Shown one piece after another: positions 8,747 to 15,979 of a stretch of DNA of 35,820 nt. Numbering within the stretch: position 1 is the stretch's first letter; every line of letters begins with the position of its first letter. The DNA is from an uncultured Verrucomicrobia subdivision 3 bacterium (GTDB lineage Bacteria; Verrucomicrobiota; Verrucomicrobiia; Limisphaerales; UBA11358). The notes under the pieces were generated by a model. It searched no databases. It was not told where the DNA came from and saw only the letters and a program-made list of their open reading frames with translations. A program made the translations under genes and the position numbers. The stretch is from the NCBI GenBank assembly GCA_903936645.1, contig CAIZWI010000280.1, forward strand, positions 1-35,820, given 5' to 3'.

Positions 8747-11700
8747 ATGCCTGCCCTGACCAATCCATCGCCCTCCCTGCCGCAGCGATCACGACTGGGC
8801 CGATGGGCCGGCCGGCTGCTGCCCGCCCTGGCCTGGGCGGGGGTATTGATCAGTCGCCCAGTCGGGGCTGACCCAGTCGCGACGGTCACCAACCTGCAGC
8901 AACTGCAAAGCCTCACGGCAGGGGGCCACCGCTTGCTGGCGGACGTGCGCCTGGCGGTCACCGTTTGCAGCACCTCGCGGACCGAGGTGGGAGCCCTGCT
9001 GGTGAAGGATTCCACTGGCGTCGAGATTTTGCAATTCGACACCCCCACGCCGCCACTGCAACCGGGGGATCAGATTCGCGTCACCGCGCCGCATGGCTGG
9101 CTGCGTCCGCGTGACACGGGGGTGGAACTGTCCGCCGTGCCGGTGGTCAATGACGACGGCCACCATCCGCGGCGGCTGGCCAGGGGTGAGATTAAATTAT
9201 CGGCCGGCTACCACCCTCTGCGGTTGGAGTGGTTTAACAGCCTGTTTGATTATGGCTTGGAATTCACCTGCTCGGGCCCCGAAATTCCCCTCCAAAAGGT
9301 GCCCGTGACGGCCTATTGGCACCGGCCCACCAATGCGCCTGCAAGTTCCACGAATTTATCAGCTGGTTTGCAGGTGGCCGCCTATGAGGGATTTTGGGAG
9401 TCCGTGCCCAATTTCAATCTCCTGCCCGCCGTGGCCGCCGGCATCCTCCCGGACTTGAACCTGGACTTTTGTCCACACCCGGAATATGTCGGCCTGCGCT
9501 TTACCGGCTGGTTTCGCGCACCCCGGGAGGGCACCTACCAGTTTCAACTTAATTCCGACGACGGTTCGCTGCTCTTTCTGGATGAGGAGGATCCGGTGCT
9601 GGAACGCCTGGACCACGCCGCGGCCCCCGCCCCGCTGGAGGTCCGGGCGGGCCAGGCGATTCCCGAGGCGGGCCGGGGCCGCTGGATAACCCTGGATGGC
9701 CGGGTGAATTACCTGGCCAAAAACGGCCTGGGCCTGCAAATGGAACTGCGCTCGGGCAGCGAAGTGGTGCCGGTGCGGTTGCTGGATGCCGCCGGCCTCG
9801 ACCCGGCCAGCCTGCTGCATGCCCGCATCCGGGTCAGCGGCTTGGGGCGCAACAGCTTGACCCTCGAACAGCAACCGGTGCTGGGCCAGTTGGTGGTGCT
9901 GGGTGCGGCGGACCTGCACATTTTAGAACCCTGCCCCCAAACCGGCCAGCCGCCTGGCTTGCTCACCTCCGCGGAGCAAGTGCAGCGGCTCAGCCGCGAC
10001 GAGGCGTCCCGCCAGCTGCCAGTGCGGCTGCGGGGCGTGGTCACCAGCACCGCCACCCGCGATTACGGCAATCTCTCCCTGCAGGATGACACCCGGGGGA
10101 TCTTTATTAATATCAGCAAAATCTCCAGCAACCTGGTGCCGGTGCTGGGGGAACTCTGGGAGGCCACGGGATATACAATGCCCGGGGATTTTGCCCCGAC
10201 CATCATGGCGGAATCCCTGAAATTCCTCGGCCCCGGCCAGCTGCCCGAACCCGTCCGGCCAACGTGGAATCAGTTGAATAATGGCAGCCTGGATGTGCAA
10301 TGGGTGGAAATCCAGGGGGTGGTCACCGCGGTCGCCACCAATGAACTGGTCCTGCTCCTGCCGGAAGGCCGGTTGCGGGTGAAACTGGACCTGCAAGATG
10401 AGGCGATGCTGAAACCCTTTTTGAACAGTCACGTGCGGATTCGCGGGACCCTCTTCGCCAGTTGGGATGCCGAAACCCATGAGGTCCGCCCGGGACTGAT
10501 TCGCATTCTGGATTCGACCCTGAACGTGGAAAATCCCGCGCCCCGGGAGGTGTTTGATGCGCCGCGTAAAACCGCGCGGGAATTATTGCACTTTGACGTG
10601 CGGGACACGGCGTTTCCCCGGTTCAAAGTCGGCGGCCAGGTGGTTTATGCCGACCCCCGCCAATTTTATCTCATGGATGGCAAATCCGGTTTGTGCGTGC
10701 TCCCCATGGCGCTGGCCGACGTCCAGGTAGGCGATCTCGTCGAGGCCGTGGGTTACCCGGAGATTCGGGGACTGGCCCCGGTGCTGCGTGGGGCGGTCTA
10801 CCGGAAAACCGGCCACGCCCCGCTGCCCCCCGCCCCGCAAATCACCCGGGCGGACGCTCTGCAAACGACGAATGATGCCACCCGCGTGCAATTGACCGGA
10901 AAATTGCTGGGCAGCCACGCCGAGGTGGGCTCCCTCGTTTTGGAACTGCAATCCGGCACCGCTCTCTTTGTGGCCCGGCTGCCCCATGACGGGTTGGATC
11001 AGCCGGACTGGCGGCCCGGAAGTTTACTGGCGGTGACGGGCGTTTGCGCCGGCCAAATCCGCCAGCCCACCCCGGGACGGGCCTTGGAAGCCTTCGAATT
11101 ATTGGTCAACTCGCCGGCCGATATTACCGTGCTGAGCCAGCCCTCCTGGTGGACGCTCTCCCGCATGCTGGGGCTGGTGGCGTTGCTGCTGTTTGTCTTG
11201 CTGCTGGCCCTGGTCTGGATCACCCAGTTGCGGCGGCAGGTGGAACAGCGCACCCGCCTGCTGCACCGGGAAATTCGTGAGCGCGAAGCGGCGGAACGCC
11301 AGCGGGCATTGGAGGCGGAGCGCTCGCGCATCGCCCGGGACCTGCACGATGATCTGGGTTCGAGCCTGACGGAAATCGGGGTGCTGGCCAGCCGGGGGGC
11401 CCGGAATGCCGGCGGCAAGGATGAAAAAAACCCCGGGCTGTTTCGCGACATCAGTCACAAGGCCCGCTCCCTCATCGGGGCGCTGGATGTCATCGTCTGG
11501 GCGGTGGACCCCGAGGAAAACTCCCTGCAATCCCTCGCGGATTATTTGAGCGGTTACACCGGCGATTACCTGGCCAACGCGGATATTGCCTGCCGGTTCC
11601 GGATTCCCGTGGCCCTGCCGGCCGCCACGCTCGATGGCCGGGTGCGGCATGATTTGTTCCTGGCCATCAAGGAAACGCTCCACAATATCGTGCAGCACGC

Positions 11701-11944
11701 CCGCGCCACCGAAGTGGAATTCCAAGTGGCGGTGGTGGCGACCGGCTTGGAAATCACCATCACCGACAATGGCTGCGGCTTTGCCACGGGCCTCAGCGAT
11801 GGCCACGGCCTCAAGAATCTGCCGGCCCGCCTCGCCCAAATGGGCGGCCGCTGCGAGGTCACCTCGCAAATCAACCAGGGCACCCGGGTAACGATTGCCC
11901 TGCCGCTCCCCGCTCTGGCGCCGGCCCGGCCGTTGGCCGTCTGA
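8747..11944 (+). CDS. NarX-type sensor histidine kinase with PA14 and OB-fold-like sensor modules
   Basis: This is a 1065-residue membrane sensor. An N-terminal signal segment (RLLPALAWAGVLI, ending near VGAD) is followed by about 760 extracytoplasmic residues. These include an OB-like module (about 45-130), a PA14-like carbohydrate-binding region (about 205-335, with YEGFWESVPNF, GWFRAPREGTYQFQLNSDDGSLLFLD) and further OB-like modules (about 400-500, 520-590, 610-700, 710-790) with the pattern LRGVVT...LSLQDDTRGIFI...GYTMPGDFAP. After PSWWT comes one membrane helix (about 805-825), a coiled coil and a HisKA_3 dimerisation domain with the H box RIARDLHDDLGSS (phospho-acceptor His867). The HATPase_c domain follows (DNGCGFA, HGLKNLPARLAQMGG). 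This kinase class partners with NarL/LuxR-type regulators, and such a gene follows at 12101. The ligand is unknown; PA14 suggests a glycan. Confidence 0.92.
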   Translation: MPALTNPSPSLPQRSRLGRWAGRLLPALAWAGVLISRPVGADPVATVTNLQQLQSLTAGGHRLLADVRLAVTVCSTSRTEVGALLVKDSTGVEILQFDTPTPPLQPGDQIRVTAPHGWLRPRDTGVELSAVPVVNDDGHHPRRLARGEIKLSAGYHPLRLEWFNSLFDYGLEFTCSGPEIPLQKVPVTAYWHRPTNAPASSTNLSAGLQVAAYEGFWESVPNFNLLPAVAAGILPDLNLDFCPHPEYVGLRFTGWFRAPREGTYQFQLNSDDGSLLFLDEEDPVLERLDHAAAPAPLEVRAGQAIPEAGRGRWITLDGRVNYLAKNGLGLQMELRSGSEVVPVRLLDAAGLDPASLLHARIRVSGLGRNSLTLEQQPVLGQLVVLGAADLHILEPCPQTGQPPGLLTSAEQVQRLSRDEASRQLPVRLRGVVTSTATRDYGNLSLQDDTRGIFINISKISSNLVPVLGELWEATGYTMPGDFAPTIMAESLKFLGPGQLPEPVRPTWNQLNNGSLDVQWVEIQGVVTAVATNELVLLLPEGRLRVKLDLQDEAMLKPFLNSHVRIRGTLFASWDAETHEVRPGLIRILDSTLNVENPAPREVFDAPRKTARELLHFDVRDTAFPRFKVGGQVVYADPRQFYLMDGKSGLCVLPMALADVQVGDLVEAVGYPEIRGLAPVLRGAVYRKTGHAPLPPAPQITRADALQTTNDATRVQLTGKLLGSHAEVGSLVLELQSGTALFVARLPHDGLDQPDWRPGSLLAVTGVCAGQIRQPTPGRALEAFELLVNSPADITVLSQPSWWTLSRMLGLVALLLFVLLLALVWITQLRRQVEQRTRLLHREIREREAAERQRALEAERSRIARDLHDDLGSSLTEIGVLASRGARNAGGKDEKNPGLFRDISHKARSLIGALDVIVWAVDPEENSLQSLADYLSGYTGDYLANADIACRFRIPVALPAATLDGRVRHDLFLAIKETLHNIVQHARATEVEFQVAVVATGLEITITDNGCGFATGLSDGHGLKNLPARLAQMGGRCEVTSQINQGTRVTIALPLPALAPARPLAV

Positions 11945-11955
11945 TGCCAGCAGTT

Positions 11956-11971
11956 CCCCGCCGGGGCGGGG
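11956..11971 (+). promoter_or_regulatory. GC hairpin between kinase and regulator genes
   Basis: CCCCGCC (11956-11962) and GGCGGGG (11965-11971) pair perfectly around GG, 12 bp after the kinase stop codon and 2 bp before operator copy 2. No T-run follows, so it is not a standard terminator; it could slow read-through or stabilise the kinase mRNA end. Confidence 0.35.
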
Positions 11972-11973
11972 CA

Positions 11974-11989
11974 TACGACGATTGTCCGA
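11974..11989. promoter_or_regulatory. Inverted-repeat operator, copy 2
   Basis: TACGAC-GATT-GTCCGA is followed by TTGGCATTCC. It matches copy 1 in the left arm, the central TT, the GTC half and the GGCATTCC tail. It lies between the kinase stop and the regulator start, 88 bp before the ATG at 12062 (127 bp before 12101). An AT-rich -10-like zone (AGATTATTAA, 12021-12030) lies downstream at a spacing fitting an activator site. This implies that the regulator has its own promoter. Confidence 0.6.
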
Positions 11990-12100
11990 TTGGCATTCCT
12001 GCGCGCCCCGTTTAGTGTGGAGATTATTAACACTCCCTGATTTTTTGCTCGCCAAACCGCCATGCCCGCCCAAAGCTTAGGCTCAGCCATCATCGAACCC

Positions 12101-12763
12101 ATGACCAAAGTCGCCATCGTGGAAGACAACGCCACCCTCCGCCAGTACCTCGCGGAGTTTGTGGGGGGCACCCCCGGTCTGAAATGTGTGTGCACGTGCG
12201 GATCGGCCGAGGAGGCGATGATCAAGCTGCCGTTGCAAAAGCCGGACGTGGTCCTGATGGACATTCATTTGCCCGGGGATTCAGGCATCGTTTGCACCGC
12301 CCGCCTCCGCGAGGTGATGCCCGATTTGCAAGTGATCATGCTCACCGTCTACAAGGACATCAAAATGATCTTCCAGGCCCTGAAAGCCGGTGCCTGCGGG
12401 TACGTGCTGAAACGGGCCGAGGAGCAGGAAATTCTCGACGCCATTGCGGAAGTGCGGGCGGGCGGCGCCCCCATGACCAGTGAGATTGCCCGTCTGGTGG
12501 TGCGCTCCTTCCGGGAAGAACCCGTGGCCCCCTCCGGCACCGAACAACTCTCCGCCCGCGAACTGGAAATTCTGGCCCTCCTTTCCGAGGGCCTCGCCAA
12601 CAAGGAAATTGCCGACCGTTTGAAAATCAGTTTTGCCACCGTGCGCACGCACTTGATGCATATTTACGAAAAATTGCACGTTCGCTGCCGCACGGAAGCC
12701 GCTGCCAAATACCTCCGCTCCCAACCCGGCCAGACCATGCGCCCGGCGGGTGCGCGCGGTTGA
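12101..12763 (+). CDS. NarL/LuxR-type response regulator
   Basis: This 220-residue regulator (from ATG 12101) starts MTKVAIVEDN, the acidic start of a receiver domain. Asp54 in VVLMDIHLPG is the expected phosphorylation site, with MLTVYKD and GYVLKRAEEQ as the later switch motifs. After a linker (about 130-150) comes the GerE/LuxR helix-turn-helix: LSARELEILALLSEGLANKEIADRLK...TVRTHLMHIYEKL. It should be phosphorylated by the HisKA_3 kinase encoded just upstream and bind DNA as a dimer. An in-frame ATG at 12062 would add 13 residues that are not part of the receiver fold, so 12101 is preferred. No Shine-Dalgarno sequence is seen at either start. Operator copies 2 and 3 flank the gene closely, which suggests autoregulation. 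Family identity is secure; its target sites are inferred. Confidence 0.92.
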   Translation: MTKVAIVEDNATLRQYLAEFVGGTPGLKCVCTCGSAEEAMIKLPLQKPDVVLMDIHLPGDSGIVCTARLREVMPDLQVIMLTVYKDIKMIFQALKAGACGYVLKRAEEQEILDAIAEVRAGGAPMTSEIARLVVRSFREEPVAPSGTEQLSARELEILALLSEGLANKEIADRLKISFATVRTHLMHIYEKLHVRCRTEAAAKYLRSQPGQTMRPAGARG

Positions 12764-12766
12764 GCA

Positions 12767-12782
12767 TACGACATTTGTCCGA
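12767..12782. promoter_or_regulatory. Inverted-repeat operator, copy 3
   Basis: TACGAC-ATTT-GTCCGA is followed by TGGTGCC. It begins 3 bp after the regulator stop codon and lies 87 bp before the ATG of the malectin lipoprotein gene, nearly the same distance as copy 2 to the ATG at 12062. An AT-rich TAAGATTAAAT stretch (12807-12817) about 40 bp downstream is a plausible -10 region. Confidence 0.6.
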
Positions 12783-12853
12783 TGGTGCCAGCCCCGGCTT
12801 TCCGCCTAAGATTAAATCTCAATCTGCCATCCAACCAATACGATACTATATTT

Positions 12854-13486
12854 ATGAAACAACCACTTGCCCGATTCTTTAGTCAACTGCTGCTGGCCCC
12901 CGCGCTGGCGCTCCTGGTCGCCGGTTGCAGCACCACCACCACCTCCACGACGAGCAACGCGACCACTCCCCCGGCCGTCGCCGCCGCCCCGGCACCCGCC
13001 ACCACTCCCGTGGTCGCCGCTCCGCCAACCACCCCCGGCGTGATCCGCATCAAAGCTGGCAGTGAAGCTCCTTATACTGACTCCAAGGGCAATGTCTGGG
13101 CCGCGGAAAAAGGCTTCAATGGCGGTGACAGCATCGAACGCGCCGACCTCACCATCACCAATACCGCAGACCCGGCCATCTACCGCTCGGAGCATTACTC
13201 CATGGATTCGTTCTCCACCCCGGTGGCCAATGGGAAATACCTGGTGAAATTGCATTTTGCCGAATGCTATGACGGCATCACCGGCCCCGGCCAGCGCGTG
13301 TTTTCCTTCAATGTGCAGGGCCAGGTGTTCAAAGATTTTGATGTCTGGGCCAAAGCCGGCGGCCCCTTCACTGCCTATGTGGAATCCGTGCCCGTGGAAG
13401 TTACCGATGGCAAGCTGACGATCACCTTCACGCCCAGCATCGAAAATCCGCAAATCAACGGCATCGAGATTCTCCCCCAACCTTGA
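12854..13486 (+). CDS. Malectin-domain lipoprotein
   Basis: This 210-residue protein has a lipoprotein signal peptide: MKQPLARFF, hydrophobic core, then lipobox LVAGC with lipidation at Cys25. A Thr/Ser/Pro/Ala-rich flexible linker (about 26-62) leads into a malectin-like fold of about 145 residues (IRIKAGSEAPYTDSKGNVWAAEKGFNGG...YLVKLHFAECYDG...FDVWAKAGG...INGIEILPQ). Malectin domains bind oligosaccharides; here it would be displayed on the periplasmic or outer surface side of a membrane. The ATG at 12854 is chosen because it places the signal peptide at the N-terminus; an upstream in-frame start at 12782 would lie inside operator copy 3. Position next to a PA14 kinase and before a xylan operon suggests a glycan-capture or sensing accessory role (inference). 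Confidence 0.85.
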   Translation: MKQPLARFFSQLLLAPALALLVAGCSTTTTSTTSNATTPPAVAAAPAPATTPVVAAPPTTPGVIRIKAGSEAPYTDSKGNVWAAEKGFNGGDSIERADLTITNTADPAIYRSEHYSMDSFSTPVANGKYLVKLHFAECYDGITGPGQRVFSFNVQGQVFKDFDVWAKAGGPFTAYVESVPVEVTDGKLTITFTPSIENPQINGIEILPQP

Positions 13487-13522
13487 GGGTGCCTGGGGCA
13501 CCCCATGCCCTGGAGTCCACCG

Positions 13523-13557
13523 GGCGGGCCGGCACCAGGCCGGTCCCGCCGATTTTG
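13523..13557 (+). terminator. Possible terminator after the malectin lipoprotein gene
   Basis: GGCGGGCCGG (13523-13532) pairs with CCGGTCCCGCC (13540-13550) with one bulged T, followed by GATTTT. A shorter stem GGGTGCC/GGCACCC sits just after the stop codon. The T-run is short, so termination may be partial and the xylan operon could receive read-through. Confidence 0.45.
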
Positions 13558-13614
13558 CTTGCCGTCAGCCGGTGGCTCCGGGGCATTATTAAGCAAAACC
13601 AACCCTACTACTGA

Positions 13615-15969
13615 TTGAATAAGCAAAATGATCGACCGGCGGCCAGCGTCCCGCCCTGGCAAAACCCCCAACTGCCGGCCGCCGCGCGGGTGCAGGATTT
13701 GCTGGCCCGCATGACGCTCGAGGAAAAGGCCGCCCAGATGATGTGCGTCTGGCAGGACAAATCCACGAAATTGGTCGATCCCAACGGGCTTTTTGACCTG
13801 GCCAAGGCCCAGGCCGCCTTTGCCGCCGGCCATGGTATCGGTCAAATCGGGCGGCCGAGCGACGCGGGCAGCAAGCCCTCGGATGCGCACAAGGGGTTGT
13901 CACCGCGCGGCACGGCCGAACTGGCCAATGCCATTCAAAAGTTTTTCCGGGAGCATTCCCGCCTGCCCATTCCGGTCATTTGCCATGAGGAGTGTCTCCA
14001 TGGGCACGCCGCGATCGGGGCCACGAGTTTTCCCCAGCCCATTGCGCTGGGCGGAACTTTTAATCCGGCGCTGGTGGAGGCGCTGTACGCCATGGCGGCG
14101 GAAGAGACCCGCGTGCGCGGCGCGCACCAGGCCCTTACCCCGGTGGTGGACGTGGCCCGGGACCCGCGCTGGGGCCGGGTGGAGGAAACCTTTGGCGAGG
14201 ACCCGTGGCTGGTCACCCAGCTGGGCCTGGCCGCCGTCCGGGGATTTCAGGGGCGCGACGCCTTCCCCGCAGAAACCACCACCACCGACCGCAAACACCT
14301 CATCGCCACCCTGAAACATTTTGCGGCGCACGGCCAGCCGGAGTCCGGCATGAATTGCGCGCCCGTGAATGTCTCCGAGCGCGTGTTGCGCGAAACGTTC
14401 CTCAAACCTTTCCAGGCCTGCATTCAACAGGCGGGGGCCATCAGCATAATGGCCAGCTATAACGAAATTGACGGCGTGCCCTCGCATGCCAGTGAATGGC
14501 TGTTGCGCACCGTCCTGCGCCAGGAATGGGGCTTTACCGGCTTTGTCGTTTCGGATTATTACGCGATCTGGGAACTGGGCTACCGTCCGGACACCCACGG
14601 ACATTTTGTGGCGCAGGACCGCGCCGAATCCTGCGCCCTGGCTGTGCGGGCCGGGGTCAACATCGAGCTGCCGGACCCGGATTGTTATTTGAACCTCGTG
14701 GAACTGGTCCGCACCGGTGTGCTCCAGGAGTCGCAACTGGACGAATTGGTGGCCCCGATGCTGTTGTACAAGTTCAAGCTGGGCTTGTTCGAAGATCCCT
14801 ACGTGGATCCGGCCGAGGCGGAGCGCATCGTGGGCAGCCCGGCCAACCAGGCCCTCGCGCTGCGCGCCGCCCAGGAAGCCATCACCCTGCTGAAAAACGA
14901 GGGCGATCTGCTGCCGCTGAACCCGGCGACGCTAAAAACCATTGCCGTCATTGGCCCGAATGCCAACCGCGAATTATTGGGCGGCTACAGCGGCAAGCCG
15001 GCCAGTTTCAGCACCGTGCTGGATGGCATTCGCGAGCAGGCCGGTCCAAACGTCACCGTCACCCATGCCGAGGGTTGCAAAATCACGATTGGCGGGTCCT
15101 GGAACCAGGATGCCGTGACCCCGGCGGATCCGGCGGAGGATGCCCGGCAGATTGCCGAGGCGGTAACCGTGGCGCAGGCGGCGGACGTGGTGATCCTCGC
15201 CATCGGCGATAACGAACAGATCACCCGGGAAGCCTGGTCGCTCCAGCACATGGGCGACCGCACCAGCCTCGATTTATTTGGCCGCCAGGAGGCGTTGCTT
15301 CAGGCGCTCCTCGCCACCGGCAAACCGGTGGTGGTGCTGCTCTTCAATGGCCGCCCCATCTCCATCAACCACGCGGCGCAACATGCGCCCGCCATTTTGG
15401 AATGCTGGTATCTGGGCGAGGCAGCGGGCCGGGCCGTGGCGTCGGTGCTGTTTGGCGCGCACAATCCCGGTGGGAAACTGCCCATCTCCGTCCCCCGCTC
15501 CGTCGGCCACCTGCCGGTGTTTTACAATCACAAGCCGTCCGCCCGGCGCGGGTACCTGTTCGATGAAGTCTCACCGCTGTATGCCTTCGGCTTTGGCCTG
15601 AGCTACACCCGCTTCGCGCTGACCAACCTACGGCTGGCCGACTCGCAAATCCCCCTGGCGGGCGCCACGCAGGCGCTGGTGGACGTCACCAACACGGGCG
15701 CGCGCGCCGGCACGGAAGTGGTGCAACTGTATATCCGGGACTGCGTCAGCAGCGTCACCCGGCCGGTGAAGGAACTCAAGGCATTCGAGAAAATCACCTT
15801 GCAGCCGGGTGAAACCCGCACGGTGGCCCTGCCCATCAATGCCGATTCCCTGGCCTTTTGGGATGTGCACATGAAATATGTCGTGGAGCCCGGTGACTTT
15901 GAAATCATGGTCGGCACCTCCTCGCGCGACGTCGATTTGCAAAAGGTCCGCTTAACGGTGGTCAAATAA
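13615..15969 (+). CDS. GH3 beta-glycosidase (beta-xylosidase or beta-glucosidase)
   Basis: This 784-residue GH3 enzyme releases sugars from the non-reducing end of beta-linked oligosaccharides. The N-terminal (alpha/beta)8 domain begins RVQDLLARMTLEEKAAQM and carries the substrate-binding KHFAAHGQPESG segment. The catalytic nucleophile is Asp314 in GFVVSDYYAI. The second alpha/beta domain runs from about 410 (VIGPNANRELLGGYSG), followed by a fibronectin III-like C-terminus (LVDVTNTGARAGTEVVQLYI). There is no signal peptide, so the enzyme should act in the cytoplasm. The frame has a stop at 13612, and the first usable codon is TTG at 13615; the next in-frame ATG (13711) would cut into the conserved domain, so a TTG start is likely. 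It is first in an operon with a symporter 10 bp downstream. Xylan context favours beta-xylosidase activity. Confidence 0.9.
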   Translation: MNKQNDRPAASVPPWQNPQLPAAARVQDLLARMTLEEKAAQMMCVWQDKSTKLVDPNGLFDLAKAQAAFAAGHGIGQIGRPSDAGSKPSDAHKGLSPRGTAELANAIQKFFREHSRLPIPVICHEECLHGHAAIGATSFPQPIALGGTFNPALVEALYAMAAEETRVRGAHQALTPVVDVARDPRWGRVEETFGEDPWLVTQLGLAAVRGFQGRDAFPAETTTTDRKHLIATLKHFAAHGQPESGMNCAPVNVSERVLRETFLKPFQACIQQAGAISIMASYNEIDGVPSHASEWLLRTVLRQEWGFTGFVVSDYYAIWELGYRPDTHGHFVAQDRAESCALAVRAGVNIELPDPDCYLNLVELVRTGVLQESQLDELVAPMLLYKFKLGLFEDPYVDPAEAERIVGSPANQALALRAAQEAITLLKNEGDLLPLNPATLKTIAVIGPNANRELLGGYSGKPASFSTVLDGIREQAGPNVTVTHAEGCKITIGGSWNQDAVTPADPAEDARQIAEAVTVAQAADVVILAIGDNEQITREAWSLQHMGDRTSLDLFGRQEALLQALLATGKPVVVLLFNGRPISINHAAQHAPAILECWYLGEAAGRAVASVLFGAHNPGGKLPISVPRSVGHLPVFYNHKPSARRGYLFDEVSPLYAFGFGLSYTRFALTNLRLADSQIPLAGATQALVDVTNTGARAGTEVVQLYIRDCVSSVTRPVKELKAFEKITLQPGETRTVALPINADSLAFWDVHMKYVVEPGDFEIMVGTSSRDVDLQKVRLTVVK

Positions 15970-15979
15970 ATAACAGTCT

